Shown: positions 26,827-35,888 of the stretch, piece by piece | Numbering within the stretch: the stretch's first letter is position 1 | How the letters are laid out: each line of letters begins with the position of its first letter | Origin: Methylobacterium dankookense | Lineage (GTDB): Bacteria; Pseudomonadota; Alphaproteobacteria; Rhizobiales; Beijerinckiaceae | Reading direction: 5' to 3' | DNA: 64,000 nucleotides | NCBI RefSeq assembly: GCF_902141855.1 | Contig: NZ_CABFVH010000001.1 | Span: 186,001-250,000 of the forward strand | Translations under genes and position numbers: made by a program | The notes under the pieces: generated by a model | What the model was told of the DNA's origin: nothing | Seen by the model: the letters and a program-made list of their open reading frames with translations, nothing else | The model's database searches: none

Positions 26827-27038
26827 CCGCCGATCCGGACCAGCGGGAGGCCGCCGAGCTGGAGACGTTGCGCGAAGCGATCCAGGAAGGGCTCGCGAGC
26901 GGGCCTCCCGAACCGCTCGATATGGCGGAGATCCGTGCGGAAGCCCGCGCGCGAGCAGGCTTGCCGAACCACTCGACGCCTTCCGAACGGAACGCGGGTC
27001 CCCTCTCCCGTTCGGGAGAGGGACAGGGTGAGGGGTGA
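26823..27038 (+). CDS. ParD-like antitoxin C-terminal fragment, 3' end within palindromic repeat
   Basis: A GTG at 26823 overlaps the olsB-like stop as GTGA. The 71-residue product has an ELETLREAIQEGLASGPPEP segment followed by LDMAEIRAEARAR, closely resembling the toxin-binding half of ParD antitoxins. The ribbon-helix-helix that normally precedes it is missing: the first nine residues are unrelated. The final 20 residues are encoded by the palindromic repeat at 26991-27023. No ParE gene follows. It may be a relic or a small protein retained because it is translationally coupled. Confidence 0.5.
   Translation: MTADPDQREAAELETLREAIQEGLASGPPEPLDMAEIRAEARARAGLPNHSTPSERNAGPLSRSGEGQGEG
26991..27023. 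repeat. palindromic intergenic repeat, copy 2
   Basis: AACGCGGGTC followed by CCCTCTCCCG and its inverted arm (27000-27022), same orientation and flank as the copy at 15511-15548. It encodes the C-terminus of the ParD-like frame. Confidence 0.8.
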
Positions 27039-27100
27039 GAGCTGTCCGGATCGAACTCCGACAGGCCCGCTGCACCGTCGCGACATCTCCGTAGCGTTCT

Positions 27101-27138
27101 TGACCCTCACCCCAGCCCTCTCACGAACGGGAGAGGGA
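27101..27138. repeat. palindromic intergenic repeat, inverted copy 3
   Basis: TGACCCTCACCCC then CCCTCTCACGAACGGGAGAGGG, an inverted half of copy 2 about 100 bases away. Together copies 2 and 3 give a large inverted repeat between converging gene ends, likely able to form a long hairpin. Confidence 0.75.
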
Positions 27139-27193
27139 GCGCGTCGCACTCGGCCGCAGGCCTCGGATCAAGCCATTGTCAGGGGCGCTGCCC

Positions 27194-28053
27194 CTACCCC
27201 TCGTCCTTCAGCGCGGCCAAGCCCTCGCGGTAGGTCGGGAAGGCCAGGTCCACGCCCAGCTCCTCGCGTATCAGCCGGTTCCGCACGCGCTTGTTCTCGC
27301 CGTAGAAGCTGCGGGCCATGGGGCTGAGATCGGCGGTCTCGAAATCGACCTCGGGTGGCAGCGGAAGGCCAGCCAGCTCGGCCGCGTATTCCGTCACCAC
27401 CTGCGGCGGCGCCGGCTCGTCGTCGGTGACGTTGTAGACGGCGCCGGACCGCGGGTGGTCGATCGAGGCGCCGAGCGTCGCGGCGATGTCGTCGATATGG
27501 ATCCGGTTGAAGACCTGTCCCGCCTTGACGATGCGCTGCGAGCGACCCTCGCGCAGCTTCACAATGGGGTTGCGGCCCGGCCCGTAGATTCCGGACAGGC
27601 GGAAGATCTGCACCGCCTTGCCCGTCTCGCGCCCGAGATCGAGCCACGCGGTCTCCACGGCGAGGCGAAGCTTGGAGCGGACGCTCAGCGGCGCCGGGGC
27701 GGTGCTCTCGTCGATCCAGGCGCCGCCATGGTCGCCGTAGACGCCGATGGTGGAGAGATAGCCGATCCAGCCGATGCGGCTGCCCGCAATGGCGTCGCGA
27801 TAGGCGCGCAGCACCGGATCGCCCTCGGCATCGGGCGGCACGGAGACGAGGAGCACGTCCGTGTCGGCGAGATCAGCCGTGATCTCCGGATCGGCGCCGT
27901 CCGGGCCGAAGGCGCGGACCGTGAATCCGGTCTCCTCGGCGAGCGCCCGCGCCTTGTCCGCCTCGGTGACGGTCGCCCGCACCGCCGCGAAGCGGTCGCG
28001 CCGGCTTTCCGCAAAGCGCCGGGCCGAGAAGCCGAGGCCGAAGACGAACAGGT

Positions 28054-28057
<4 letters not shown>
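27194..28057 (-). CDS. SDR-family NAD(P)-dependent oxidoreductase/epimerase-like
   Basis: A 287-residue protein with an N-terminal dinucleotide-binding motif (FVFGLGFSARRFAES, 4-18) and an atypical short-chain reductase core (STIGVYGDHGG..., IFRLSGIYGPGRNPIVKLREG). The YxxxK catalytic pair of classical SDRs is not obvious, so it belongs to the extended NmrA/epimerase-like branch. The start ATG (28057) overlaps the queG stop by 4 bases and it is the last gene of a three-gene minus-strand set behind fzlA-like and queG. Function unknown; the same order recurs in Hyphomicrobiales as I recall it. Confidence 0.82.
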
Positions 28058-29207
<1,150 letters not shown>

Positions 29208-29211
<4 letters not shown>

Positions 29212-29900
29212 AAATCCAGGTCCGCGTAATGCGCCGCCGGCGCCATGCCCGGCACCCGGTCGGCGAGCAGGCTGCGGAAGGAGGGGCGCGACTTCACCCG
29301 CGCATACCAGTCCCGCGCCGTCTCGTCCTCGTCCCAGGGCACGTCGCCGAGATAGTCGACGCAGGAGAGATGGGCCGCCGCGGCGAGATCGGCATAGGTC
29401 AGATGGTCGCCGGCGATCCAGCGGCGCCGGGCGATGAGGTAGCCGATATATTTGAGGTGGTAGCGCACATTGGTACGCGCCGCGCGGATCGCGTGCATGT
29501 CCGGCGGGCCGCCGCCCTGGGCCATCGACATGAAGCGCTTGGCGATCTTCTCCGTGACGAGATAGCCCGTTACCTCGGCCTCGAACTTCGCGAGGAACCA
29601 GTCGAGCAGGCGGCGCACCTCGACGCGCTCGGCCGTGGCCTCCGGCATCATCCGCCGGCCGCTCAGCCCCAGGCCGCGCGTCTCGTCGAGATACTCGGCG
29701 ATGATCCCGGCGCCGGGGATGACGAGGCCGCTCTGCTCCAGCATCACCGGCGTGGTGCCGGCCGGGTTGATCAGCAGGAAGTCGTCACGCCGCTCCCAGG
29801 GCTTCTCCTCTATGAGGACCGGTTCCATGCCCATCTCGGCCAGCACGAGCCGGATGAAGCGGGAATTGGCGCAGAAGGGGAAGTGATAGAGCGTCGCCAT
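29208..29900 (-). CDS. glutathione S-transferase-like protein, possibly FzlA
   Basis: A 230-residue GST-fold protein: thioredoxin-like N-terminal domain (MATLYHFPFCANSRFIRLVL, 1-20; NPAGTTPVML near 46-55) and a helical C-terminal domain. The catalytic Ser/Tyr/Cys position is Tyr5-His6 or Cys10; glutathione chemistry is not assured. In Caulobacter and Agrobacterium, FzlA, an FtsZ-binding GST-like protein required for division, is of this size, and from memory it lies beside queG and uppP, as here. Identity as FzlA is inferred from length and neighbours. Its stop overlaps the inferred queG start. uppP is divergent 230 bases away. Confidence 0.65.
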
Positions 29901-30130
29901 CGAGGCCGTGCGAGGGGGCGGGACACCGCGCGGGAGCCCCGCACTGAATTTTGCGCAATCGAGCGACCTTGAGACATATTGCCCGATCCTTGCCGCCCCC
30001 TTAACACGCTCCGCCGGCTCCGGTAACCGCCCGTCAACCACGGTGGCCGAAGGCTTGCAGCGCAGCATGCGCCGCACAAAACGAAGACGCGCCGAAGTCG
30101 CGCGGCCCGCTCAATCACGATTCGAGGTGG
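29901..30130. promoter_or_regulatory. divergent promoter region between GST-like gene and uppP
   Basis: A 230-base non-coding stretch between divergently transcribed genes. It is somewhat more AT-rich (AATTTTGCGCAATC at 29946-29959, GACATATTGCC near 29972) than the surrounding genes, and should hold promoters for both. No riboswitch or repeat was seen. Confidence 0.5.
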
Positions 30131-30940
30131 ATGATGATGGATGCGATGAGCATCGCGAAAGCGGTCGTGCTCGCCGTCGTCGAGGGGGCGACCGAGTTCA
30201 TCCCGGTCTCGTCCACCGGGCACCAGCTCCTCGTCGGGCATTTCATCGACTTCCACTCACCCAACAACACCTTCGAGGTGCTGATCCAGCTCGGGGCGAT
30301 CCTGGCGATCCTGGCCGTCTATTTCCGGCGGCTGCTGGGCGTGGCGCTCGCCCTGCCGAACGATCCGAACGCGCGGCGCTTCGTGCTGGCGGTGCTGCTC
30401 GCCTTCCTGCCGGCAGCGATCGTCGGCGGCCTCTTCTCGAAGGTGATCAAGGCCTACCTGTTCAACCCGTGGATCGTCTGCGCGACGCTGGTCGCGGGCG
30501 GCCTCGTCCTCCTCGTCCTCGACGACACCGAGCTCGAGGTGAAGAAGACCGACGTCTACGATTTCAGCCTGCCGATGGCCCTGAAGATCGGCATCTTCCA
30601 GTGCCTCGCCATGATCCCCGGCGTCTCGCGCTCGGGCGCCACCATCGTCGGCGCCATGCTTATGGGCGCCGACAAGCGCTCGGCCACCGAGTTCTCGTTC
30701 TACCTCGCCATGCCGACCATGGCCGGCGCCTTCGCCAAGGACCTGCTCGACAACTACAAGAACCTGCACGCCGACGATGTCGGGCTGATCGTGATCGGCT
30801 TCGTGGTGGCCTTCATCGCGGCGCTGATCGTGGTGCGCACGGTGCTCGACTACGTCGCCCGCCACGGCTTCTGGCTGTTCGCGTGGTGGCGCATCATCGT
30901 CGGCTCGCTGGGCTTCGCCGGGCTGATCATCTTCGGCTGA
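30131..30940 (+). CDS. uppP: undecaprenyl-diphosphatase UppP/BacA
   Basis: Integral membrane phosphatase that converts undecaprenyl pyrophosphate to undecaprenyl phosphate for recycling of the peptidoglycan lipid carrier. The 269-residue length fits. The first conserved region VEGATEFIPVSSTGH (17-31) carries the catalytic Glu and Ser residues, and the second, PGVSRSGATI, is at 163-172. About seven to eight hydrophobic segments are spaced over the chain. The start could be any of three nearby ATGs (30131-30146); the upstream one has GAGGTGG just before it. The upstream GST-like division gene is divergent. Confidence 0.95.
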   Translation: MMMDAMSIAKAVVLAVVEGATEFIPVSSTGHQLLVGHFIDFHSPNNTFEVLIQLGAILAILAVYFRRLLGVALALPNDPNARRFVLAVLLAFLPAAIVGGLFSKVIKAYLFNPWIVCATLVAGGLVLLVLDDTELEVKKTDVYDFSLPMALKIGIFQCLAMIPGVSRSGATIVGAMLMGADKRSATEFSFYLAMPTMAGAFAKDLLDNYKNLHADDVGLIVIGFVVAFIAALIVVRTVLDYVARHGFWLFAWWRIIVGSLGFAGLIIFG

Positions 30941-31075
30941 GCCGCGGCGCCCTCGGCCCTCCCGCCCCAGCTTCGACCTTCGCCCCGATTGCCACGCCCG
31001 AGAGGGTGTGCCAGGGCAGTGACGAAGACAGGGCGGGTGTAACCGCTGGCCAGAGGACACGCAGGGCTTACGCGC

Positions 31076-32944
31076 ATGGAAGACAGACCGCTCGCCGACC
31101 TTTTCGAGCCCGCCACGCGCGAGCGCTGGCTCGGCCTCGTCGAGGGCGTGCTGAAGGGCGCGGATTTCGAGAAGCGGCTGGTCTCGAAGACCGCGGACGG
31201 CCTGCGCATCGACCCGCTCTACGACCCCGCCGAGCCGGCCGCGCAGCCAGTGCGCGCGCCCGGCCCCTGGCGGGTGGCGCAGCGGGTCGACCATCCCGAC
31301 GCGACCGCGGCGAACCGGCAGGCGCTCGCCGATCTCGAAGGCGGCGCCGATGCGCTGACCCTCGTCTTCTCTGCATCCCCGGCCGCGCGCGGCTACGGCC
31401 TCACCACCGCCAGCGTGGACGAGCTCGACGCCGTGCTCGCGGGCGTGATGCTGCCGCTGATCGCGCTGCGCCTCGATGCGGGCGGGCAGGCGCTGGAAGC
31501 GGCCGAGCTGATCAAAGGGCTGGCGGCCAAGCGCGGCGACGACCTCTCGGCCCTCGATATCGACCTCGGCATCGATCCCGTGGGCCGGCTCGCCGGCACG
31601 GGCAGCCTCGGCGCGGTTTGGACCGACATCGTGCCGCGGCTCGGCGCGACCCTGCGCGCCTTCGACGAGGCCGGCTTCACCGGCCGGGCGCTGCTCGCCG
31701 ACGGGCGCCCCTACCACGAAGGCGGCGCGGGCGAGGTGGACGAGCTCGCTGCCGTGCTCGCCACCGCCGTCACCTATCTGCGCGCCCTGGAGGCCGAGGG
31801 CCACGACCTCGGCCGCGCCCGCGACGCGATCGGCGTGCTGCTGGCGGCGGATGCCGACGAGTTCACGGGCATCGCCAAGTTCCGCGCCATGCGCCGGCTG
31901 TGGGCCCGGGTGGAGCAGGCCTGCGGGCTCGATCCGAAACCGCTGCGGCTGCATGCCGAGAGCGCGTGGCGGATGATGACCCGGCGCGACCCCTTCGTGA
32001 ACATCCTGCGCACCGCCATGGCCGCCACGGCGGCGGGGCTCGGCGGCGCCGATTCGGTGGCGCTGCTGCCCTATACCCAGGCGCTCGGCCTGCCCGATGC
32101 CTTCGCCCGGCGCGTCGCCCGCAACAGCCAGATCGTCCTGCTGGAGGAATCGGGCCTCGCCCGCGTCTCCGATCCGGCGGCCGGCGCGGGCGGCCTCGAG
32201 GCGCTCACCGCCGCGCTAACCGAGAAGGCCTGGGACGCCTTCCAGACGATCGAGCGCGAGGGCGGCATCGTCGCCTCGCTCAGCGTCGGCAAGCTGCAGC
32301 GACGGATCGAGGCGGTGCGCGAGGCGCGTGCGCGCAACCTCGCCACACGCCGCGAGGCGCTGACCGGCGCGACCGAGTTCCCCTTCTTGGCCGAGAAGCC
32401 GGTGGCGGTCCTCGACGTGGCCGCGGTCGAGCCGCAGGCGGCCTCGAATTTCGGCGCTGGCGCGGCGGTCGCCTGCGACGCCCTGCCCGCGCAGCGCCTC
32501 GCCGAGCCCTTCGAGGCCCTGCGCGACGCCTCCGATGCGGTGCTCGCCAAGGACGGCCGCCGGCCCGGCGTGTTCCTGGCCAATCTCGGGCCGCTCTCCG
32601 CCTTCAACACCCGCGCGACCTTCGCGGCCAACGCCTTCGCCGCGGGCGGCGTCGAGGCGCTCGGCACCGAGGGCTTCGCGGACGATGCGGCCCTGGCGGA
32701 GGCCTTCAAGGCATCGGGCGCGTCCCTCGCCTGCCTCTGCTCCTCGGACGCGATCTACGCCGAGCGCGCGGTCGCCGCGGCCCGGGCCCTGAAAGAGGCC
32801 GGCGCCGGCACGATCTACCTCGCCGGCAAGCCGGGCGATCTCGGCGACGCGCTCAAGGAGGCCGGCGTCCACGCCTACCTGTTCGCGGGCTGCGACCTCC
32901 TCGCCCTGCTCAACGAGGCGCTGCGGCGGGCCGTGAAGGGCTGA
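31076..32944 (+). CDS. mutA: methylmalonyl-CoA mutase small subunit
   Basis: Beta chain of the heterodimeric methylmalonyl-CoA mutase, which interconverts succinyl-CoA and methylmalonyl-CoA; in methylotrophs such as M. extorquens it works in the ethylmalonyl-CoA pathway that regenerates glyoxylate. The 622-residue chain matches MutA/McmB length (about 630). The TIM-barrel half (LVFSASPAARGYGLTT, DIDLGIDPVGRLAGTG) and the degenerate cobalamin-binding C-terminal domain (TIYLAGKPGDLGDALKEAGVHAYLF), lacking the His that binds cobalt in the large subunit, are clear. The large subunit is not in this window; MeaB is at the window start. Confidence 0.93.
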   Translation: MEDRPLADLFEPATRERWLGLVEGVLKGADFEKRLVSKTADGLRIDPLYDPAEPAAQPVRAPGPWRVAQRVDHPDATAANRQALADLEGGADALTLVFSASPAARGYGLTTASVDELDAVLAGVMLPLIALRLDAGGQALEAAELIKGLAAKRGDDLSALDIDLGIDPVGRLAGTGSLGAVWTDIVPRLGATLRAFDEAGFTGRALLADGRPYHEGGAGEVDELAAVLATAVTYLRALEAEGHDLGRARDAIGVLLAADADEFTGIAKFRAMRRLWARVEQACGLDPKPLRLHAESAWRMMTRRDPFVNILRTAMAATAAGLGGADSVALLPYTQALGLPDAFARRVARNSQIVLLEESGLARVSDPAAGAGGLEALTAALTEKAWDAFQTIEREGGIVASLSVGKLQRRIEAVREARARNLATRREALTGATEFPFLAEKPVAVLDVAAVEPQAASNFGAGAAVACDALPAQRLAEPFEALRDASDAVLAKDGRRPGVFLANLGPLSAFNTRATFAANAFAAGGVEALGTEGFADDAALAEAFKASGASLACLCSSDAIYAERAVAAARALKEAGAGTIYLAGKPGDLGDALKEAGVHAYLFAGCDLLALLNEALRRAVKG

Positions 32945-32963
32945 GATCATAGCGCAATGCGAC

Positions 32964-32992
32964 CCTCTCTCCCTCCGTCGGAGAGGTAGGAC
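32964..32992. repeat. short palindromic repeat downstream of mutA
   Basis: A CCTCTC/GAGAGG inverted repeat (arms at about 32966 and 32985) follows the mutA stop and resembles a degenerate copy of the intergenic palindromes at 15516 and 26991. It may serve as a terminator-like structure; no T run follows. Confidence 0.45.
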
Positions 32993-33089
32993 GCCCCAAC
33001 CCGGCGCGCGGCGCGTTTTCGCGGTGCAACCGTTGCCGCGCTGGCGAGTTTCCGGGTCGAGCCAAGCGTAACGGGACAGCAGACCAGCC

Positions 33090-33473
33090 ATGAAGGCCCT
33101 CACCCTCTTCGCCGCCCTGCCGCTGATCGCCGTGAGCCTCGGGGGGGCCGAAGCGGCAAGCCGGAAGGCTCAGGTGCCGAATCGCTTCGACGGCAACTGG
33201 AGCATCGAGGTCATCACCGAATCCGGCAGCTGCGACCGCGCCTACCGCTACGGCGTGCGCATCGAGCAGGGGCAGGCGAGCTATCCGGGCGGCGACTTCC
33301 AGATCAGCGGACGGGTCACGCCGAACGGGGCGGTGCGCGCCACGATCTCGAACAGCCTGGGCAGCGCCAACGTCGTCGGCCGTCTCGCCGCCGGTGGCTA
33401 CGGCAATGGCACCTGGACGGCCTCCGGCTCCAACCAGTGCCGCGGGCGCTGGAACGCCGAGCGGCGCGGCTGA
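33090..33473 (+). CDS. secreted protein of unknown function
   Basis: A 127-residue protein with a signal peptide (MKALTLFAALPLIAVSLGGAEA, cleavage near 22). The mature part is rich in Gly, Ser, Asn and Tyr with a regular beta pattern (FDGNWSIEVITESGSC, then VRIEQGQASY, SGRVTPNGAVRATI, GRLAAGGYGNGTWTA) suggesting a small beta-sandwich or barrel. Two cysteines, in the SGSCDRAY and SNQCRGRWN segments, could form a disulfide. Such proteins occur in Methylobacterium as unnamed heat-stable exported proteins. The ATG is preceded by CCAGCC and no clear purine-rich ribosome site. Function not known. Confidence 0.7.
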   Translation: MKALTLFAALPLIAVSLGGAEAASRKAQVPNRFDGNWSIEVITESGSCDRAYRYGVRIEQGQASYPGGDFQISGRVTPNGAVRATISNSLGSANVVGRLAAGGYGNGTWTASGSNQCRGRWNAERRG

Positions 33474-33649
33474 GCGGCACCGATCGCGCTTCGGAGGACG
33501 GGCGGCGGGGCGATGTGCCCCGCGGGCGACAGGAATCCGGTGCGTTGGCCGGAATGCTGCATCACGGGCGAGAAGCCCCGATGAGGCCCTGTTCCCGACG
33601 CAATCGCGGAGGAATACTGGGCCTGTTCGCGCCCCGCTCGAGACTCCGC

Positions 33650-34072
33650 ATGAAGACTGCCCTGCTCGGATCCCTGGCCGTCCTCGCCCTCGTTTCCACC
33701 GCAGACGCGCGTCCGCGCCCGCGGCCGGATGCCGAGGCGACGCTGGAACCCCTGCGTCAGGCCGCCACCGATTGCTTCGCCGAGACGGTGATGTCAAATC
33801 CCGGCGCCATGAACCACGCCCGGGCCGGCCGCTGGTACCAGGCCGCCGGCGTGATCGGTTTCCTCTGCCGTCCCGAGGTCGACGCCATGGTGACGGCGCA
33901 CGACCGGCTCTTCGGGCGCGGCACCGGCGAGCGATACTTCAAGGGCGCCTACGCCAAGCATCTCGACCAGCAGCTTGCCGCCCGCATCCAGCCGATGCTG
34001 GAGCGCAAGGCCGTGGCGAGCGCCGAGCCGCCCGCCGAGAAGGCCGAGCCCGAGGCCGAAGCGGCGCACTGA
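33650..34072 (+). CDS. secreted small protein with Glu/Ala-rich tail
   Basis: A 140-residue exported protein. The signal peptide MKTALLGSLAVLALVSTADA is followed by a basic stretch RPRPRPDAEATLE, a helical region with one Cys pair (DCFAETVMSN and GFLCRPEVDAMV), and an Ala/Glu-rich disordered tail EKAEPEAEAAH. A possible start is in-frame upstream (33437) but no signal peptide would then form at the N-terminus. Family unknown. A disulfide between the two Cys is plausible given its periplasmic location. Confidence 0.7.
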   Translation: MKTALLGSLAVLALVSTADARPRPRPDAEATLEPLRQAATDCFAETVMSNPGAMNHARAGRWYQAAGVIGFLCRPEVDAMVTAHDRLFGRGTGERYFKGAYAKHLDQQLAARIQPMLERKAVASAEPPAEKAEPEAEAAH

Positions 34073-34145
34073 GCGCCGGAGCACCATCGGAACACGGACT
34101 CGGAACCCGAGCGCCCTCCCCGGCCTGTCAGCGGAGGAGGATGCC

Positions 34146-34853
34146 ATGGCCTACGAGCTCTATTACTGGCCGACGATCCAGGGGCGCGGCGAGTTCGTCC
34201 GCCTCGCCCTGGAGGAGGCCGGCGCCGACTACGTCGACGTCGTGCGCGAAGCCGGCGTGCCGGCGATGATGCGGATCCTGGAGGATCCGGACCGGCCGCG
34301 CCCGCCCTTCGCCTGCCCATTCCTGAAGGATGGCGACCTGATCGTCGGCCAGACGGCGGCGATCCTGCTCCACCTCGGGCCGAAGCTCGGCCTCGTCGGC
34401 GAGGATCCGGACGACCGGCTCTGGACGCACCAGATCCAGCTCACCATCGCCGACGTGGTCGCCGAGGCGCACGACACCCACCACCCGGTCGCGGTGAGCC
34501 TCACCTACGAGGAACAGAAGCCGGAAGCCGCGCGGCGCGCCGCGGATTTCTGCCGCAACCGCATCCCGGAATATCTCTCCTGGTTCGAGCATGTGCTGAG
34601 CCGGGCCGGCGGCGCCCATCTCGTCGGCGGCCGCCTGAGCTATGCCGACCTCTCCCTGTTCCAGCTCGTGGACGGCCTGCTCTACGCCTTCCCGAAGACC
34701 ACGGCGGCCGTCCTGCGCGAACTCACGCAGGTCGCGCGCCTGCACGATTCGGTGCGGCAGCGCCCGCGCATCACCGCCTATCTGGCGAGCCCGCGCCGCC
34801 TGCCCTTCAACGAGCAGGGCATCTTCCGCCGCTATCCGGAACTCGAAGCCTGA
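34146..34853 (+). CDS. glutathione S-transferase
   Basis: A 235-residue GST with the N-terminal YELYYWPTIQGRGEFVRLALEEAGADY segment (positions 3-29) and a catalytic Tyr7; the cis-Pro loop FACPFLKDGDLIVGQTAAIL follows. The C-terminal domain includes LSYADLSLFQLVDGLLYAFP, the GST N-capping box. It resembles the sigma/alpha-like class with GRGEF typical of Methylobacterium GSTs. The start has GGAGGAGG at 34133-34140 upstream, five bases before the ATG at 34146; an out-of-frame ATG at 34141 is not used. Substrate unknown. Confidence 0.86.
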   Translation: MAYELYYWPTIQGRGEFVRLALEEAGADYVDVVREAGVPAMMRILEDPDRPRPPFACPFLKDGDLIVGQTAAILLHLGPKLGLVGEDPDDRLWTHQIQLTIADVVAEAHDTHHPVAVSLTYEEQKPEAARRAADFCRNRIPEYLSWFEHVLSRAGGAHLVGGRLSYADLSLFQLVDGLLYAFPKTTAAVLRELTQVARLHDSVRQRPRITAYLASPRRLPFNEQGIFRRYPELEA

Positions 34854-34905
34854 TTCGGGCCCACGGGACGGTCCTGCGGGACCGGACCCGTGGGGCCGCG
34901 GCGTC

Positions 34906-35154
34906 TCAGAACGGCGCGTTGTCGGTGCGCGCTCCGAACAGGTGCAACGTGTTCTCGTAGGAGCTGGCGCGCTCCGTCAGAACGGCAGCGCTGCCGCCGG
35001 AGGTGTAGGCGCGGGGCACCGCGACCGAGCCGGTGCGCTCCACCGCGGCGGCGCGAGCGGCCGCGTCGCGGTATCCGCCAGCCTCGGCGGCCGTGGTGAT
35101 GGCGGCAAGGCCGAGGGCGCCGAGGGCCAGGCCGGTGATGATGCGGGTCTGCAT
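34906..35154 (-). CDS. small secreted protein
   Basis: An 82-residue protein with a signal peptide (MQTRIITGLALGALGLAAITTAAEA, cleavage near 25) and a 57-residue polar mature part containing GYRDAAARAAAVERTGS and ending ENTLHLFGARTDNAPF. No cysteine and no recognised domain. Divergently transcribed from the MarR-family gene at 35307, with paired 23-base direct repeats between them, so the two genes may share regulation. The start ATG is followed by a typical n-region; the stop is close to the GST stop. Function unknown. Confidence 0.6.
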   Translation of the reverse strand: MQTRIITGLALGALGLAAITTAAEAGGYRDAAARAAAVERTGSVAVPRAYTSGGSAAVLTERASSYENTLHLFGARTDNAPF

Positions 35155-35227
35155 GGTCCGTCTCCATTCCGTGATCGGGAGGCACCCTTGAGATCGAGGG
35201 GCCCCTGCGTCGCTCGCTTGCGACAGC

Positions 35228-35300
35228 GTTGATATGCACCTAAATTGGAGCGGACGACGTGCCGTAGCGCACATTAGTTGATATAAACGTAATTTGGGAG
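35228..35300. promoter_or_regulatory. two direct repeats in the marR / small-secreted-protein promoter region
   Basis: Two direct copies, 35228-35250 and 35277-35300, begin with GTTGATAT and share ACxTAAxTT-GG-GAG in the rest; they are spaced 49 bases start to start. The second overlaps a TATAAA element (35282-35287), 20 bases upstream of the MarR start. Typical of paired operator sites for an autoregulated MarR protein. Confidence 0.55.
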
Positions 35301-35306
35301 GATAGG

Positions 35307-35762
35307 ATGGGCGACCGCCCCCTGGCCCCGGCCGTGGACGAGACCGCGATCGATGCGTGCTGCATCGGGCTCGCGTCGCAGCGCCTCGCCCGCGCGGTGA
35401 GCCGCCGCTACGACGCCGCCTTCCGCCCCCTCGGCCTGTCGGGCTGGCAGTTCACGCTGCTGATGGCGACCCGCCGCCCGGCGGCGCCGACCATCTCGGA
35501 CCTCGCCGATTGGCTCGACATGGACCGCACCACGGTGACGGCGAACCTCAAGCCGCTGACCCGGCGCGGCCTTCTCGCGATCGAGACCGACGCCGAGGAC
35601 AGGCGCGCTCGGCGGGTGGTCCTGACCGAGGCGGGCGGGGAGATCCTGGCTCGGGCGATCCCGCTCTGGCACGGCGTGCAGGATTCCTACCGGGCCAGCG
35701 TCGGCGAGGCCGACCTCGCCCGTCTGCGGGAGCTGGTGAAGCGGGTGGTGGGCACCGCCTGA
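35307..35762 (+). CDS. MarR-family transcriptional regulator
   Basis: A 151-residue winged-helix regulator. The helix-turn-helix region has LADWLDMDRTTVTANLKPLTRRGLL (about 70-94), and the wing follows (AEDRRARRVVLTEAGGE). The N-terminal dimerisation helix contains CCIGLASQRLARAVSRRY with two adjacent Cys (12-13), which could be redox sensors, as in some MarR proteins. It is preceded by paired direct repeats at 35228-35300, consistent with autoregulation and regulation of the divergent secreted protein. A palindromic repeat at 35800 ends the transcript. The ATG has GGGAGGA just upstream. Confidence 0.9.
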   Translation: MGDRPLAPAVDETAIDACCIGLASQRLARAVSRRYDAAFRPLGLSGWQFTLLMATRRPAAPTISDLADWLDMDRTTVTANLKPLTRRGLLAIETDAEDRRARRVVLTEAGGEILARAIPLWHGVQDSYRASVGEADLARLRELVKRVVGTA

Positions 35763-35797
35763 GGCGCTCGGACCGCAAAGGCCGACGAAGCACAACG

Positions 35798-35833
35798 CGC
35801 GCCTTCTCCCGATCGGGAGAGGGGACCCGCGTA
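35798..35833. repeat. palindromic intergenic repeat, inverted copy 4
   Basis: CTTCTCCCGATCGGGAGAGGGGACCCGCGT is the reverse complement of the copies at 15511-15548 and 26991-27023 with one base changed in the loop. It lies between convergent marR and comM, where it can form a hairpin for both transcripts. Confidence 0.8.
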
Positions 35834-35888
35834 TGGCTCGGCAACGTGGTGGCGGAACGCCTGTGCGATGCGGCCCGGCCGCAACTCC

